The notes: generated by a model not told the origin, from the letters alone. DNA of 64,000 bases from Hymenobacter terrenus (GCF_000972495.1 NZ_LATM01000014.1:1-64000), one strand, 5' to 3'; shown: positions 1-8,647, counted from the first letter of the stretch. Translations and numbers: made by a program.

Positions 1-3000
1 AAGCGGTAGTCCCCATAGGTATGCTGGTACCCGATGCGCCCCGCGTAGGTGAGGTGGAAGGGAAAGTTGGGGGTGAGGTAGGCCCGAAACTCGGTGCTGA
101 AGCGCCCAAACTGCAGCCCTTCCCCGTTGAGCTGCCAGTTATACTGAAACTCGTTGTACCAGCGCAGCCCAATGCGAGGGTTCTTCGGCGAGGAGCTGGC
201 ATCAATGTTCAAGTACAGCAGCCCACCCAGGTACTGGTTGGTGCGGAAGTCGGAGGCCCGCATCCCGAAGCGCCGGTTCTCGTAGGTCAGGTTGCCGTTC
301 CGGGTGAGGCTGTCGCGGATGACCGTACCAATGGGTTCCCGCTCGATGCGAAACTGGTCGTAATGCGGCCCGATGCCAAATTTCATGAAGCGAAGCAGCT
401 TGCGCTCAAAGGTGGGCGCGATACTGAACCGCTGAAAGCGCACCCGGTACGAGTTGTTCACGGTCCGGACCGTGACCCGGCCCCGGTTTTCGTCCTCAGA
501 AGCAAGGTTCACCGTGTTGTTGCCGATGCCGAAGAAGTTGTAGAGCAGCTGCGGGCCATAGTACTGCGACGTGATGCGCAAGTCCGTCTTCTTGAAAATG
601 CGGGTGAACTGGCCGGTGTAGCGGATGTTGTAGGCATCGCGGGCTGGGGCGAAGTTGGCCGCGATGGTCTGTTCCCAAGAAAAAGGCTCGCGGCGAAACC
701 CGAAGTGGCGGTACGTCACGCCGCCGCCCACCAGAATGCCGTCGTCGATGTTATAGCCGAAGTACAGGGCCGGGCCCACGTAGTCGAGCCGGTAGTCCTT
801 GAGGTCGAAGCGGTGGGGGTAGTCGTAGCGGCTCACCTCGTAGCCGGGCTCCAGGCGCAGGCGCGCTTCCGAGCTGGGATTAATGACGTTGCCAGTGTCG
901 GCGTCGTACACCTGGGTTTTGTGGAGCAGGCCGCCCACGTGGTCGCGGGTGGTGATGGAGTCGCGGCCCGTGCCGGCAATAATGCGCAGCTTCACGCCGC
1001 TCTTCACGTCGCCGCGCACGTCGTATACGTCCTTCCCGCTGATGCCGTAGAGGCGCACTTCGTCGGTCACCTTGTCGTCGAACGTGCGGTCGTAGAGCAC
1101 CTTAGTCAGCTTGCCGTCCTTGTTGATTTTGCGCATCACCACGCGGGTGCGGCGGTTGGGCAGGCGCTCCACGGTAAACTTCTCGTTCTTTCGGGAGCCC
1201 CTGATTTCTACGATTTCGGCCACCACGTCGGCATACTTGCCGGCCAGGTCGGGCAGTAGGTCGCGGCGGCTTTTCAGCTTGGCAATGATTTCCTTGCCGT
1301 GCAGGTCGTAGATTTCCTTGGGCCATTTCTCGCGGAATGCTTTCTCAATCACTTCATCCGTGAGGTGGGCTTTCATATACTCGGCCTCCTTTATCCACTC
1401 TTCGCGGGTCACGGCGCTCATGAATACCCGGTCGTTGCTGAGGCCCGTCTGGTTCAGGCCCTTGTAGTCAGCGTAATCATAGCCAAAGTTCTGGAAGTTG
1501 CGAATGGCAAACTTGCGCGAAATCAGGTAGGGCAGCACACCATCGCCCTTAAAGAAGGCAATGTCGCGGTCTTCGGGCACGGCTGTGAAGCGGCGGTCGC
1601 CGTCCTTGGTTTTGCGCTCGCTCCAGCGCCACTGGTCCTCGTGGCGGTCCCAGTCGCCAATCCACATATCGAAGAGGCGCGAGCGCGCAAAAGCCACCTG
1701 CTCTACCTGGTTGTCATTGTCGTCGAGCAGCCGCTCCAGCATCTTTTCGGTACCCACCAGGTTGGTAGCGTTGCCGAGGCTGGCCACGTTGTCCTGGTTG
1801 TCTTTGGCGTCTTCCTCCAGGGCGGCGGGCAGATTGGCGAACTGCGCGTAGTACTGGCCCAGCAACGGGTCCTGCGGAATATACACCGGCACCGGGTTGG
1901 TGTGCAGAATGCCTGCTGCCGTGCCCAGCGGCGGCAGCACAAAAGAGGCATATGGGTGCTGGGCCGAAATCTGGTCCTGAAGCACGGCCTTGGCCAGGCC
2001 GGTGCGCAGCTGCTCGGGCAGCACGGCGGCGGGGTCTTTGTCGATGCCGCGCAGCGAGAAATTGTGGCCGGCTTCATTGCGCAATTTCAACGACGCAGTT
2101 TGCTTGCCACCCCCGGTTTTGTAGGGCATCAGGCCACCTTCGTCGTTGGCCAGGTCGAGGGTGCGAAACTTCACCGGTGTCGCCCATTCCTTACGATAGT
2201 GCTTGCCCAGCAGCCAGTTGTGGAAACGGCCATGCTTGTCATAGCTCGGGTTGACAGCAACCGTGACGGTGCTGTCGCGGAAGTCGGGCCGTTGGGTAGG
2301 CACAGGGGCCTTGGCAATGGCTTCGGCAGTCTTTTGCTTTTTCCGGGCCTTGTCCTTCTTGCTCTGCTCGATGGCATTTTTAGTCTGCGTCAGCTCTTTG
2401 CCATTGGGGTTGCCATTGGTGGTAGTGAGGGCCGCTTCGGACATGGGCTCGACCGGCTGGGTCGCGATGGTGCCCGTCGTTTTGGCGTAGAGCGGCGTCC
2501 GGAACACCCGGCGGGCCGTCTTTCCTGCGCCCTGCGGCACGAAATACTCGGTCCACACCTGGCCATCGTCGTAGTAATTGACTTCGGCCCAGCCCTTCTC
2601 CTTGTCCGAGAAAATGGCACCGCCGGCGCTGCCGGGCTTCACGTGCTGGGTTTTGCAGCCCGAGCCGCTCACGATGAAGTGCGTGCCGCCTTCCTTATAG
2701 TATTGCAAGTTGTGCTCATGTCCGGCCGCGTATATCACGTTCGGGTACTTATTAAAAATATCGAGCAGCCCCTTCCGATAGGCCTGGTACAGAGGGTGCG
2801 GAATATCCTGGCTCACCCCGCCATACTTCCGGGCAAAGGGATAGATAGAACCAATGACCGGCAGCGGAATAAAGGCGTACTTAGCGACGATGCTGAGCGG
2901 AAAAATATGGTCGGCCAGGGTGAAATACCCACCGTGAATACCATCGCTGAACAGCGGGTGGTGGGCAAATACCAGGATGTGCTTGTCCTTGTTACGGGCA

Positions 3001-3761
3001 ACAACTTCTTCCAGCGCCGCGAATACGTCATCGTTGTTATTGGCGCCGCAATTACCGTTGAGGCCGAAGGGCCGGTTGGTGGGCGACGTCAGAAACCACT
3101 GCGAGTTCAGGGCAATCAGCACCAAGTCGTCCTGCACGCGCACCTCAAACGGGCCGGGGCAGCCGTCGCGGGGCACAAAGAAGTCGCCGGTATAGGAAAA
3201 CGCCGTCGAGTCTTTCTTCATGTAGTTCTCCACAAAGGCCTGTTCGCGGTTCACCTGAGCCAAGCCACCGGGCGCCCCCTGAATCCAGTCGTGGTTGCCG
3301 GGCGTCATGTATTTCTCGCCGGGGTATCCTCTAAAAATATCGAGTTGGGTGATGAGGCGCTTTTCGGCAATTTTACGGTCATAAGCGCCTTCGGGCGGCA
3401 TCCCGTAGTTATACACATTGTCGCCGAGGTAAATGGTCGTGCTGTTTTTGCCGGCGCGCATAATTTCCTGCCGGAGGAAATTAAGGCTGGGCTCGCCACC
3501 TTTTTCGGGCGCAATGGGGTTGCCCACGTCACCGATAAGAAATACCCGGTACCGGATGCGGCTGGAATCTGGCGGAACATTACGCTGCCAGTTTACGCCG
3601 CTCTTGCGGTAGTTGGGACGGCTACGACGAGGATTCTGGCTTGACTCGCCGGCTTCGCCAAATTCCTTTTGGGTTTCCTTCGGGGGTTTAGCGGTTTGGG
3701 CCCGCGCCGTGAGGGATAGGCAGCAGGCCAGCAGGAAAGAGAAACGGCGAAATAGCGTCAT
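1..3761 (-). CDS. Calcineurin-like metallophosphoesterase with C-terminal outer-membrane beta-barrel (3' end beyond window)
   Basis: Reading the minus strand from ATG at 3761 gives one open frame of more than 1,250 codons that runs off the window, so the C-terminus is missing. A signal peptide (MTLFRRFSFLLACCLSLTARA) precedes a phosphoesterase domain with the full metal-binding set in order: GDVGN, GDNVY, GNHD, FAHHPLF and GHEH. After roughly 400 residues follow a long middle region and then alternating aromatic-rich strands like the BamA/Omp85 surface-antigen barrel. The family is known as metallophosphatase-barrel fusions in Bacteroidota. The likely place is the outer membrane, with the enzyme domain on one face; the substrate is unknown. 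Large plus-strand frames across this stretch are antisense shadows. The gene diverges from the HD/PycTM gene. Function is inferred from motifs only. Confidence 0.88.
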   Translation of the reverse strand, partial: MTLFRRFSFLLACCLSLTARAQTAKPPKETQKEFGEAGESSQNPRRSRPNYRKSGVNWQRNVPPDSSRIRYRVFLIGDVGNPIAPEKGGEPSLNFLRQEIMRAGKNSTTIYLGDNVYNYGMPPEGAYDRKIAEKRLITQLDIFRGYPGEKYMTPGNHDWIQGAPGGLAQVNREQAFVENYMKKDSTAFSYTGDFFVPRDGCPGPFEVRVQDDLVLIALNSQWFLTSPTNRPFGLNGNCGANNNDDVFAALEEVVARNKDKHILVFAHHPLFSDGIHGGYFTLADHIFPLSIVAKYAFIPLPVIGSIYPFARKYGGVSQDIPHPLYQAYRKGLLDIFNKYPNVIYAAGHEHNLQYYKEGGTHFIVSGSGCKTQHVKPGSAGGAIFSDKEKGWAEVNYYDDGQVWTEYFVPQGAGKTARRVFRTPLYAKTTGTIATQPVEPMSEAALTTTNGNPNGKELTQTKNAIEQSKKDKARKKQKTAEAIAKAPVPTQRPDFRDSTVTVAVNPSYDKHGRFHNWLLGKHYRKEWATPVKFRTLDLANDEGGLMPYKTGGGKQTASLKLRNEAGHNFSLRGIDKDPAAVLPEQLRTGLAKAVLQDQISAQHPYASFVLPPLGTAAGILHTNPVPVYIPQDPLLGQYYAQFANLPAALEEDAKDNQDNVASLGNATNLVGTEKMLERLLDDNDNQVEQVAFARSRLFDMWIGDWDRHEDQWRWSERKTKDGDRRFTAVPEDRDIAFFKGDGVLPYLISRKFAIRNFQNFGYDYADYKGLNQTGLSNDRVFMSAVTREEWIKEAEYMKAHLTDEVIEKAFREKWPKEIYDLHGKEIIAKLKSRRDLLPDLAGKYADVVAEIVEIRGSRKNEKFTVERLPNRRTRVVMRKINKDGKLTKVLYDRTFDDKVTDEVRLYGISGKDVYDVRGDVKSGVKLRIIAGTGRDSITTRDHVGGLLHKTQVYDADTGNVINPSSEARLRLEPGYEVSRYDYPHRFDLKDYRLDYVGPALYFGYNIDDGILVGGGVTYRHFGFRREPFSWEQTIAANFAPARDAYNIRYTGQFTRIFKKTDLRITSQYYGPQLLYNFFGIGNNTVNLASEDENRGRVTVRTVNNSYRVRFQRFSIAPTFERKLLRFMKFGIGPHYDQFRIEREPIGTVIRDSLTRNGNLTYENRRFGMRASDFRTNQYLGGLLYLNIDASSSPKNPRIGLRWYNEFQYNWQLNGEGLQFGRFSTEFRAYLTPNFPFHLTYAGRIGYQHTYGDYR

Positions 3762-3970
3762 GTAACGGGTGTATGGGAAGCGAGGCGCGGGAACTGACAG
3801 CAAGAAAGAATGATAGTTAGTAAATTTACAACCGCCGCAGGACCGGGCGGGTTGCGCCCGTTACGCAAAGCGCGGCAGTGCGGTTAGGTCCTGGATTTTA
3901 ACTTACGCCCGCCGCTTCGCGTTGAAAGCCGGCGGGCCTGCCGGATGCGCCGGCCGTAGCTTCGCGTACC

Positions 3971-5329
3971 ATGAAAGAAATCACCTCCGAATCCCTCGAA
4001 ACGGCGCCCGTTTCCGTGGCGACCGAATCTTCGGAAACTACTGCAAAAGGAAGCGAATTGCCGACCGCTGCGGCCGTAGCCAGCCCGCTCATTCCCGAAG
4101 GCGACAAGCCGCACAAAGCCAAAGCGTCGTCCCTGGTAAAAGAGGCGCAGGCCTACGTCACCGAGCTTTTCGCCAAAGAGCTGCCCGCCAAGCTCACCTA
4201 TCATTCGCTGCGCCACACCGAAGGAGTGGTGAAGGAGTGCCGCGCACTGGCGCCGGTTGCTAACCTCAGCCCCGACGACACCGAGGCCCTGCTGCTGGCC
4301 GCCTGGTTTCACGACACGGGCTACCTTGATGTATACGACGGCCACGAGTTCCGCAGCATGGAGCGCGCCGAAGCCTGGCTCACCGAGCACGGCGTAGCCC
4401 CAGCCCGCGTGCAGCTCGTCAAAGACCTTATCAGCGCCACGCACCGCGACTCGGTACCCGAAACCGAGCTGCAAAAGCTGCTGATAGACGCCGACATGAG
4501 CAACTTGGCCCGCGAGGACTTTCGCTCCAATGCCGAGCTGCTGCGCACCGAGTGGGAAGTGGTACTGGGAAAAACGTACTCCAACTTGGAATGGGCCGAG
4601 CTGCAGCTCAACTTCATGCTGGCCCACAAGTACCATTCCGATGCTGGCAAGGATAGCTACCGCAAAGCCTTCAAAGCCAACATAGCGGAGCAGCGCGACC
4701 AGCTGAAAAAGAGCGAGAAGAAGGAGAAAAAGAAGAACAGGGAACAGAACGATACCCTCGCGCAGCCCAAGCGCGGCATCGAAACCATGTTCCGCACCAT
4801 GTACAACAACCACATGAAGCTGTCGGACATGGCCGACAAAAAGGCCAGCATGATGATTCAGCTCAATGCCGTGCTGATTTCCGTCATCATCACCTACCTC
4901 GGGGCCAAGATGGGCAAGGCCGGCACCCTGGGCCCGCTCATGACCAACAACCCCGTGCTGGGCATCCCGGTGAGTATTCTGCTGGCCACAGCCCTGGGCT
5001 CGGTCACCACGGCCATCCTCTCGGCCCAGCCCGACGTCACGGCCTTCAAGTGGCTGAAGAAAAGCCCCGAAATCGCCACTAACCGCCGGGTAAACCTGCT
5101 GTTCTTCGGCAACTTCACCAAGCTCAGCCTCGACAACTTCCAGAGCGGCATCCGCGAGCTGATGCGCCAGAAAGACGGCCTCTACACCAACATGGTCACC
5201 GACGTGTACTACCTCGGCGAGGTGCTGGCCCGCAAGTACGGCCTGCTCCGCACCAGCTACACCATCTTTATGGTCGGGCTGATTCTGACGGCACTCTCGT
5301 TCGCCATCGCCTTGCTCTATAAGTCATAA
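3971..5329 (+). CDS. HD-domain protein fused to a PycTM-like (DUF5706) membrane effector domain
   Basis: A 452-residue protein with three parts. Residues 1-50 are Ser/Thr/Ala-rich and probably disordered. Residues 55-235 form an HD phosphohydrolase domain with H78/H82, the HD pair at H114-D115, H158 and D173/D175 visible. Residues 238-257 are a very Lys/Glu-rich linker. Residues 270-452 match the Pycsar effector membrane domain as I know it: the MADKKASMMIQLNA-type signature at 287-300, then hydrophobic segments near 296-313, 329-350 and 430-450. HD domains hydrolyse nucleotides or cyclic nucleotides; PycTM domains are membrane-damaging effectors in Pycsar anti-phage systems. No pyrimidine cyclase gene lies nearby, so this is either an orphan effector or a housekeeping nucleotide-responsive membrane protein. 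The tRNA-Arg gene follows about 60 bases downstream. Confidence 0.85.
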   Translation: MKEITSESLETAPVSVATESSETTAKGSELPTAAAVASPLIPEGDKPHKAKASSLVKEAQAYVTELFAKELPAKLTYHSLRHTEGVVKECRALAPVANLSPDDTEALLLAAWFHDTGYLDVYDGHEFRSMERAEAWLTEHGVAPARVQLVKDLISATHRDSVPETELQKLLIDADMSNLAREDFRSNAELLRTEWEVVLGKTYSNLEWAELQLNFMLAHKYHSDAGKDSYRKAFKANIAEQRDQLKKSEKKEKKKNREQNDTLAQPKRGIETMFRTMYNNHMKLSDMADKKASMMIQLNAVLISVIITYLGAKMGKAGTLGPLMTNNPVLGIPVSILLATALGSVTTAILSAQPDVTAFKWLKKSPEIATNRRVNLLFFGNFTKLSLDNFQSGIRELMRQKDGLYTNMVTDVYYLGEVLARKYGLLRTSYTIFMVGLILTALSFAIALLYKS

Positions 5330-5374
5330 GGCACCTGTTTTGGCTGATGCGGTAGTACTGCCCGTGTCCGTTCC

Positions 5375-5382
5375 TATCTTTG
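5375..5382 (+). promoter_or_regulatory. Bacteroidota-type -7 promoter box of tRNA-Arg
   Basis: TATCTTTG fits the TAnnTTTG consensus exactly and ends six bases before the tRNA 5' end, the spacing expected if transcription starts at or near the mature end. I could not find a TTG -33 box at the usual distance. Confidence 0.6.
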
Positions 5383-5388
5383 TAGCAA

Positions 5389-5460
5389 GGCTGCGTAGTT
5401 CAACGGATAGAATAGGCGTTTCCTAAACGCTTGATATGGGTTCGATTCCCGTCGCGGCTA
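5389..5460 (+). tRNA. tRNA-Arg (anticodon CCT)
   Basis: A 72-base cloverleaf folds cleanly: acceptor GGCTGCG pairs with CGCGGCT (two G-U pairs), the anticodon stem GGCGT/ACGCT encloses the 7-base loop TTCCTAA giving anticodon CCT, and the T arm is ATGGG-TTCGATT-CCCGT. The discriminator base is A5460; CCA is not encoded. It decodes AGG. The accessory patch starts just downstream, which would fit tRNA-associated insertion, but I see no second copy of the 3' end that would mark an attachment site. Confidence 0.95.
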
Positions 5461-5488
5461 CTTGCTGTTTTACTTCTTGCGTAATTAG

Positions 5489-5522
5489 CAACGCCTTGGA
5501 AAACCAAGGCGTTGTTTTTTTT
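5489..5522 (+). terminator. Rho-independent terminator after tRNA-Arg
   Basis: An 11-bp perfect stem (CAACGCCTTGG with CCAAGGCGTTG) around an AAAA loop is followed by eight T residues. Confidence 0.85.
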
Positions 5523-5546
5523 GCCCAAAACCCTCACAGTCCTTCT

Positions 5547-5957
5547 ATGAAAACCCTTACTCTACCCGTGTTGCTGGCTACCAGCCTGCTGTTTTCCCAA
5601 TGCACCAAAACCTCCGAGGTAGCCCCCAAGCCCAAGATAGACTACGACCAGAAGAGTAAGGAAATCATGCAGGCAGTGAGCCCCGCCGTGGTAGGCAACT
5701 GGACACTACGCCGGGTGCACATCAAAGCCCAACGCTTCAATATCGGGCAGCACGAGTTAGGCGTGAAGCGAGACACCGTGTTCCAGGACTTTGCCACGCT
5801 TTCTATTCAGCCGGCTCCGTCCCGTCATTCATCCGGCGACCCGCGCTATCCGAATTTCACCGGCTTCTTGCGTTACAAGACCAAAACCTACCCGATTCAA
5901 TTCGAACTCAATGCTGCCTCCCAGCGCCTCGTCCACGACGAGGGCCCCCAAGCTTAA
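5547..5957 (+). CDS. Small predicted lipoprotein of unknown function
   Basis: A 136-residue protein. ATG 5547 is chosen because the first 18 residues form a signal sequence ending in LLFSQC, with C19 a plausible lipidation site; the open frame extends upstream only through the tRNA. The mature part has no domain I recognise. It contains a GNWTLRRVHI segment and a FTGFLRYKTKTYPIQFEL segment that look like beta strands, as in small lipocalin-like Bacteroidota lipoproteins, but that is a guess. It lies between the tRNA terminator and a decayed stretch, and no partner gene is evident. Confidence 0.65.
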   Translation: MKTLTLPVLLATSLLFSQCTKTSEVAPKPKIDYDQKSKEIMQAVSPAVVGNWTLRRVHIKAQRFNIGQHELGVKRDTVFQDFATLSIQPAPSRHSSGDPRYPNFTGFLRYKTKTYPIQFELNAASQRLVHDEGPQA

Positions 5958-5981
5958 TTGCTACTTGACTCTAACTTTCCC

Positions 5982-6137
5982 GTGAGTTCTCGTCCTACTG
6001 AGCCAGAAGAGCAACTTTTAAAGTCCCTGGGCTTATTGCAAGAGAACTTCTCTTTGGAGATAGTGCCTGAGCAACCACGCATGATGACTTGGCGGGGCCT
6101 AAACCGAGGCATCGACAAAATTGAAATGGTGAAATAG
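5982..6137 (+). CDS. Possible short ORF (51 aa) or gene remnant
   Basis: From GTG 5982 a frame encodes 51 residues rich in Glu, Leu and Arg (internal segments LLKSLGLLQENFSLEIV and MMTWRGLNRGID), followed about 50 bases later by a terminator-like hairpin. The residue choice looks like real protein, unlike nearby random frames, but there is no homology I recognise. It may be the tail of a larger lost gene. Confidence 0.3.
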   Translation: MSSRPTEPEEQLLKSLGLLQENFSLEIVPEQPRMMTWRGLNRGIDKIEMVK

Positions 6138-6189
6138 CTTGAAGCAGGGGCTAAGCTCTCCTGAAGTCTTCCTGTAAGAACCATCAATA

Positions 6190-6225
6190 ATGCCTGCTGT
6201 GCCTTCTGGCCTGGCAGGCATTTTT
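6190..6225 (+). terminator. Probable terminator hairpin
   Basis: ATGCCTGC pairs with GCAGGCAT across a 16-base loop and is followed by TTTTTATT. Confidence 0.55.
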
Positions 6226-6231
6226 ATTCAG

Positions 6232-6711
6232 TTTCTATAAAGCAGCAACAAGCCCAACTCTACCTCTTAGTTTGCTGCCACAGTACTGGCCAAGCACCAA
6301 GTCACCAGCTAACGCGCAACTCCTTCAACGTCACCCTCGACACGGTACGCCGCGTCTTCAAAGCCCTGAACGTGAAAGCAAGGACTCTCTCGCAACCAGC
6401 GGCACCACAGGCTTAACTCCCAACGCGCCAAAACCGTCTACGCACCGCAAGTCACCGGCCACGGGCAGCAGTTCCCGCCGCCGTGCCTACCGCAGCAGAA
6501 TGTAGCAAAAGACGACACGCTAGTGCTTACGATTGGGGCGTATAACCGGTGCAGTTGCCGCTCTCCCACCAAAGCCCCGCCGTACCTTCACCCCAACGCA
6601 CGGTTACTCCGCCTCACCTCGGCTGGTCTTGAAAAAGACGAAGCACCGGCTGTTGGAGCAGCCAGGGCTTCAAAGAAGCAGGTGGTATGAACACCTATCT
6701 TCTCCCTAGTA
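6232..6711. other. Gene-poor, probably decayed stretch
   Basis: No convincing gene. A frame near 6308-6412 reads RNSFNVTLDTVRRVFKAL and stops shortly after, looking like a coding fragment, but other frames are interrupted and compositionally random. A copy of TTCACCCCA followed by GCACGGTTA at about 6588-6606 recurs in similar form at about 9724-9741 just before the 9777 gene. It may be a shared leader sequence. Confidence 0.35.
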
Positions 6712-6831
6712 ATGAGAAATAAGCGTGTGCAAAAACTACTACGGGCAGTCGCGGAGGCTGCTTTGTTGGGATTTGCAAGTGGCGTAGCGAAGGCCGGTGG
6801 CCTGCTACTGTTCACTTACCTACTCCAGTAA
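6712..6831 (+). CDS. Possible 39-residue membrane peptide
   Basis: ATG 6712 opens a 39-residue frame beginning MRNKRVQKLLRAV, then a Gly/Ala/Leu-rich stretch that could span a membrane, ending in FTYLLQ. The basic start and hydrophobic tail are the pattern of small membrane peptides. It lies 40 bases upstream of the 205-residue gene. Without homologues this is only a candidate. Confidence 0.25.
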   Translation: MRNKRVQKLLRAVAEAALLGFASGVAKAGGLLLFTYLLQ

Positions 6832-6871
6832 GGGGTTGCGGCCGGTGCGGAAATAAAACTTAAACGAAATC

Positions 6872-7489
6872 ATGCCTAGCCTAGAACTACCAAAAACAAC
6901 TCGCTTTGCTGAAGAGCAAGAGGTGCCGCGTTCCTATTGGAATAAAATTGCAGCGCGCCGAGAAGCACATTTTATTGAGGGCTTTGTGCTGACAGAAGTA
7001 GAGGACCCAGAACAACTATTTCGCTTCTACGCCGAAGTAAATGTCAATAATTCGCGCTTATGGAAGTTGTTCACACAATTAGCCGTCATATTACCGGATG
7101 TATGCGCGTGCCTTTTCTGTCCGTATGCAGGCGACGTAACTTACGGCGAGTATCAGGAGAAGGAACTCATACTAGCCATCTTGGGCTCTTTGCAAAAAGA
7201 GTTGTCCGAAGACTGCCATTTGGAGTTTGGTCTCATCTACAATGACGAGTCAACCCTAGCAGAAGTCTATGTAACAGAGTCGAAGTTTGTCAAGATATGG
7301 GGTGTTGACCGGCAGCAGTTCGAACAACTTATGGCTCAACACGGCATTCCGAAGTTTGAGGAAATGCAGTTTGTAGATGAATTCCCTAAAGTGGTGGTCC
7401 CCCTGACTACTCTGGATGCAGAAGCTAAATCAACACAGGAAATACTCGATTTGCTGGAAGATGCATTTGCATCTGGTCACCGGGAGTAG
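6872..7489 (+). CDS. Hypothetical acidic cytosolic protein, possible immunity-type protein
   Basis: A 205-residue soluble protein without signal peptide or membrane segment, rich in Glu/Phe/Leu. I do not recognise the family. Features visible: an N-terminal RREAHFIEGFVLTEVEDPEQ segment, a CACLFCPYAGDVTYGEY stretch, and a C-terminal helical, acidic tail (STQEILDLLEDAF). Base composition is clearly more AT-rich than the surrounding core genes. It is first of three consecutive genes of similar size and composition, the third of which resembles an Imm7 immunity protein, so a role as an immunity protein against a polymorphic or contact-dependent toxin is a reasonable context inference. Confidence 0.7.
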   Translation: MPSLELPKTTRFAEEQEVPRSYWNKIAARREAHFIEGFVLTEVEDPEQLFRFYAEVNVNNSRLWKLFTQLAVILPDVCACLFCPYAGDVTYGEYQEKELILAILGSLQKELSEDCHLEFGLIYNDESTLAEVYVTESKFVKIWGVDRQQFEQLMAQHGIPKFEEMQFVDEFPKVVVPLTTLDAEAKSTQEILDLLEDAFASGHRE

Positions 7490-7626
7490 CCCCCAACGGG
7501 CAACGACTAACGCAGCCGTTTCTGGCGCAGCTAATGTGGCAAAGGGCGGCTATTGTGATGAGGGCGCGACCGGCGCAGAGCGGAAGTAGTTTACCACGAA
7601 GCTTCAATTCCACACGACTATAAATT

Positions 7627-8154
7627 ATGGCAGGACCTTCTTCGGCAGTACTTCTAAGCTTGATTCCCAGTGAAACGGACTTAGCCAACATTCAGAACAA
7701 CATCCAAGAAATCTCCGCAACAGTCCAAGGCGAGGATTTTTGGGTTGCTACAACCGTTCCAATAGGCGGGTCAGTAAAGATTAACAACACAATCGAAGCC
7801 CGGCCATTTATATTGGAATTAGAAGAAATAAGAGCCGGAGGGTTTTATTCAGCCTATGAATTAAGCCAGATAGCGGTTTTCTCGCATAGCAAGCCGCTTT
7901 TCAGTGTAAATCTAATCGCAATGTGTAATGGACAAGTTGACCACAGAATTCTAGGAGAGTTGACACTATATTTCGCCAACACGCTGAATGGAATTATCTA
8001 TTTCGATGGCAACCTTGAGTTACAGGAAATAGCTGGTCATCAAGGAAAGATTTGTGACATAGATACGGAAGAAGCCACAGCAGCTTACAGTGTCTGTGAC
8101 ACGGAATTTATGAAGTGGTGGTTGAATCGCTCAGGATTTAAAATGATAAAATAG
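7627..8154 (+). CDS. Hypothetical protein resembling DUF6368, probable immunity-type protein
   Basis: A 175-residue soluble protein starting MAGPSSAVLLSLIPS. The MAGP start followed by a hydrophobic strand, the central EDFWVATTVP and the closing MKWWLNRSGFKMIK remind me of the DUF6368 family; this is from memory and not tested. There is no signal peptide. Codon use is AT-richer than the core genes. Gaps of 137 and 64 bases separate it from its neighbours. The preceding gap can be read in one frame as a peptide fragment (AANVAKGGYCDEGATG), perhaps a relic of a lost toxin module, but this is speculative. Role inferred from context as toxin immunity. Confidence 0.7.
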   Translation: MAGPSSAVLLSLIPSETDLANIQNNIQEISATVQGEDFWVATTVPIGGSVKINNTIEARPFILELEEIRAGGFYSAYELSQIAVFSHSKPLFSVNLIAMCNGQVDHRILGELTLYFANTLNGIIYFDGNLELQEIAGHQGKICDIDTEEATAAYSVCDTEFMKWWLNRSGFKMIK

Positions 8155-8218
8155 GTACCCCGCAACCGGTAGCAGGGAGCTTTTTGTCTACGCCACCCAA
8201 ACGAACAGACTAAAGCAG

Positions 8219-8647
8219 ATGATAGAAATACATGCTTGGATAACTCTCCGATATAGCGACTACGATTCTGAAGACCACCTTCAGCGTGATTTCATAGCGA
8301 ATTTCAAAGGCTACTTAGCCCAGCAGTATAATTGGGTATTGGAGAATTCTTACGGCCGATTTATTGACCGAAATGGTTTAGAATGCTTTGCAATTGATGT
8401 TCAGCACAACCACAAAGACTCTTTTTATGTGTTGGATATATTTTCGTGGGTCGCCAAAGAATCAACTGGTAGCTATGGCTTGCTTTACTTCCACGATGAC
8501 GAAGACCAAGAAGCCTTCAATGAGTTTCAAGTCTATGTCCTGAAAAGAGGAAAGCTCGCCAAATCGAAGGACTCGTTTCTATCGCCTTATCATGAAGAAG
8601 TAGAAAGGAAAAGGGAGTATGATGAGAACAATCCTCCCGAGGATTAA
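8219..8647 (+). CDS. Imm7-family-like immunity protein
   Basis: A 142-residue soluble protein beginning MIEIHAWITLRYSDYDSED. The opening strand with H-x-W-I-T-L-R-x-S-x-Y-D is the signature I associate with the Imm7 immunity family of polymorphic toxin systems. The middle carries an FYVLDIFSWVAKESTGSYG stretch and the C-terminus is charged (HEEVERKREYDENNPPED). Imm7 proteins protect the producing cell or its kin against secreted nuclease-type toxin domains. No toxin gene (RHS, VgrG, PAAR or HNH carrier) is present in the window, so this is an orphan immunity gene. A terminator follows directly. Confidence 0.72.
   Translation: MIEIHAWITLRYSDYDSEDHLQRDFIANFKGYLAQQYNWVLENSYGRFIDRNGLECFAIDVQHNHKDSFYVLDIFSWVAKESTGSYGLLYFHDDEDQEAFNEFQVYVLKRGKLAKSKDSFLSPYHEEVERKREYDENNPPED

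Noticed and set aside
21..3644. Two long plus-strand frames (412 and 781 codons)
   Set aside because: They lie antisense to the phosphoesterase gene, whose motifs are unmistakable; their residue composition (Val/Ala/Gly/His/Arg) is typical of high-GC shadows.
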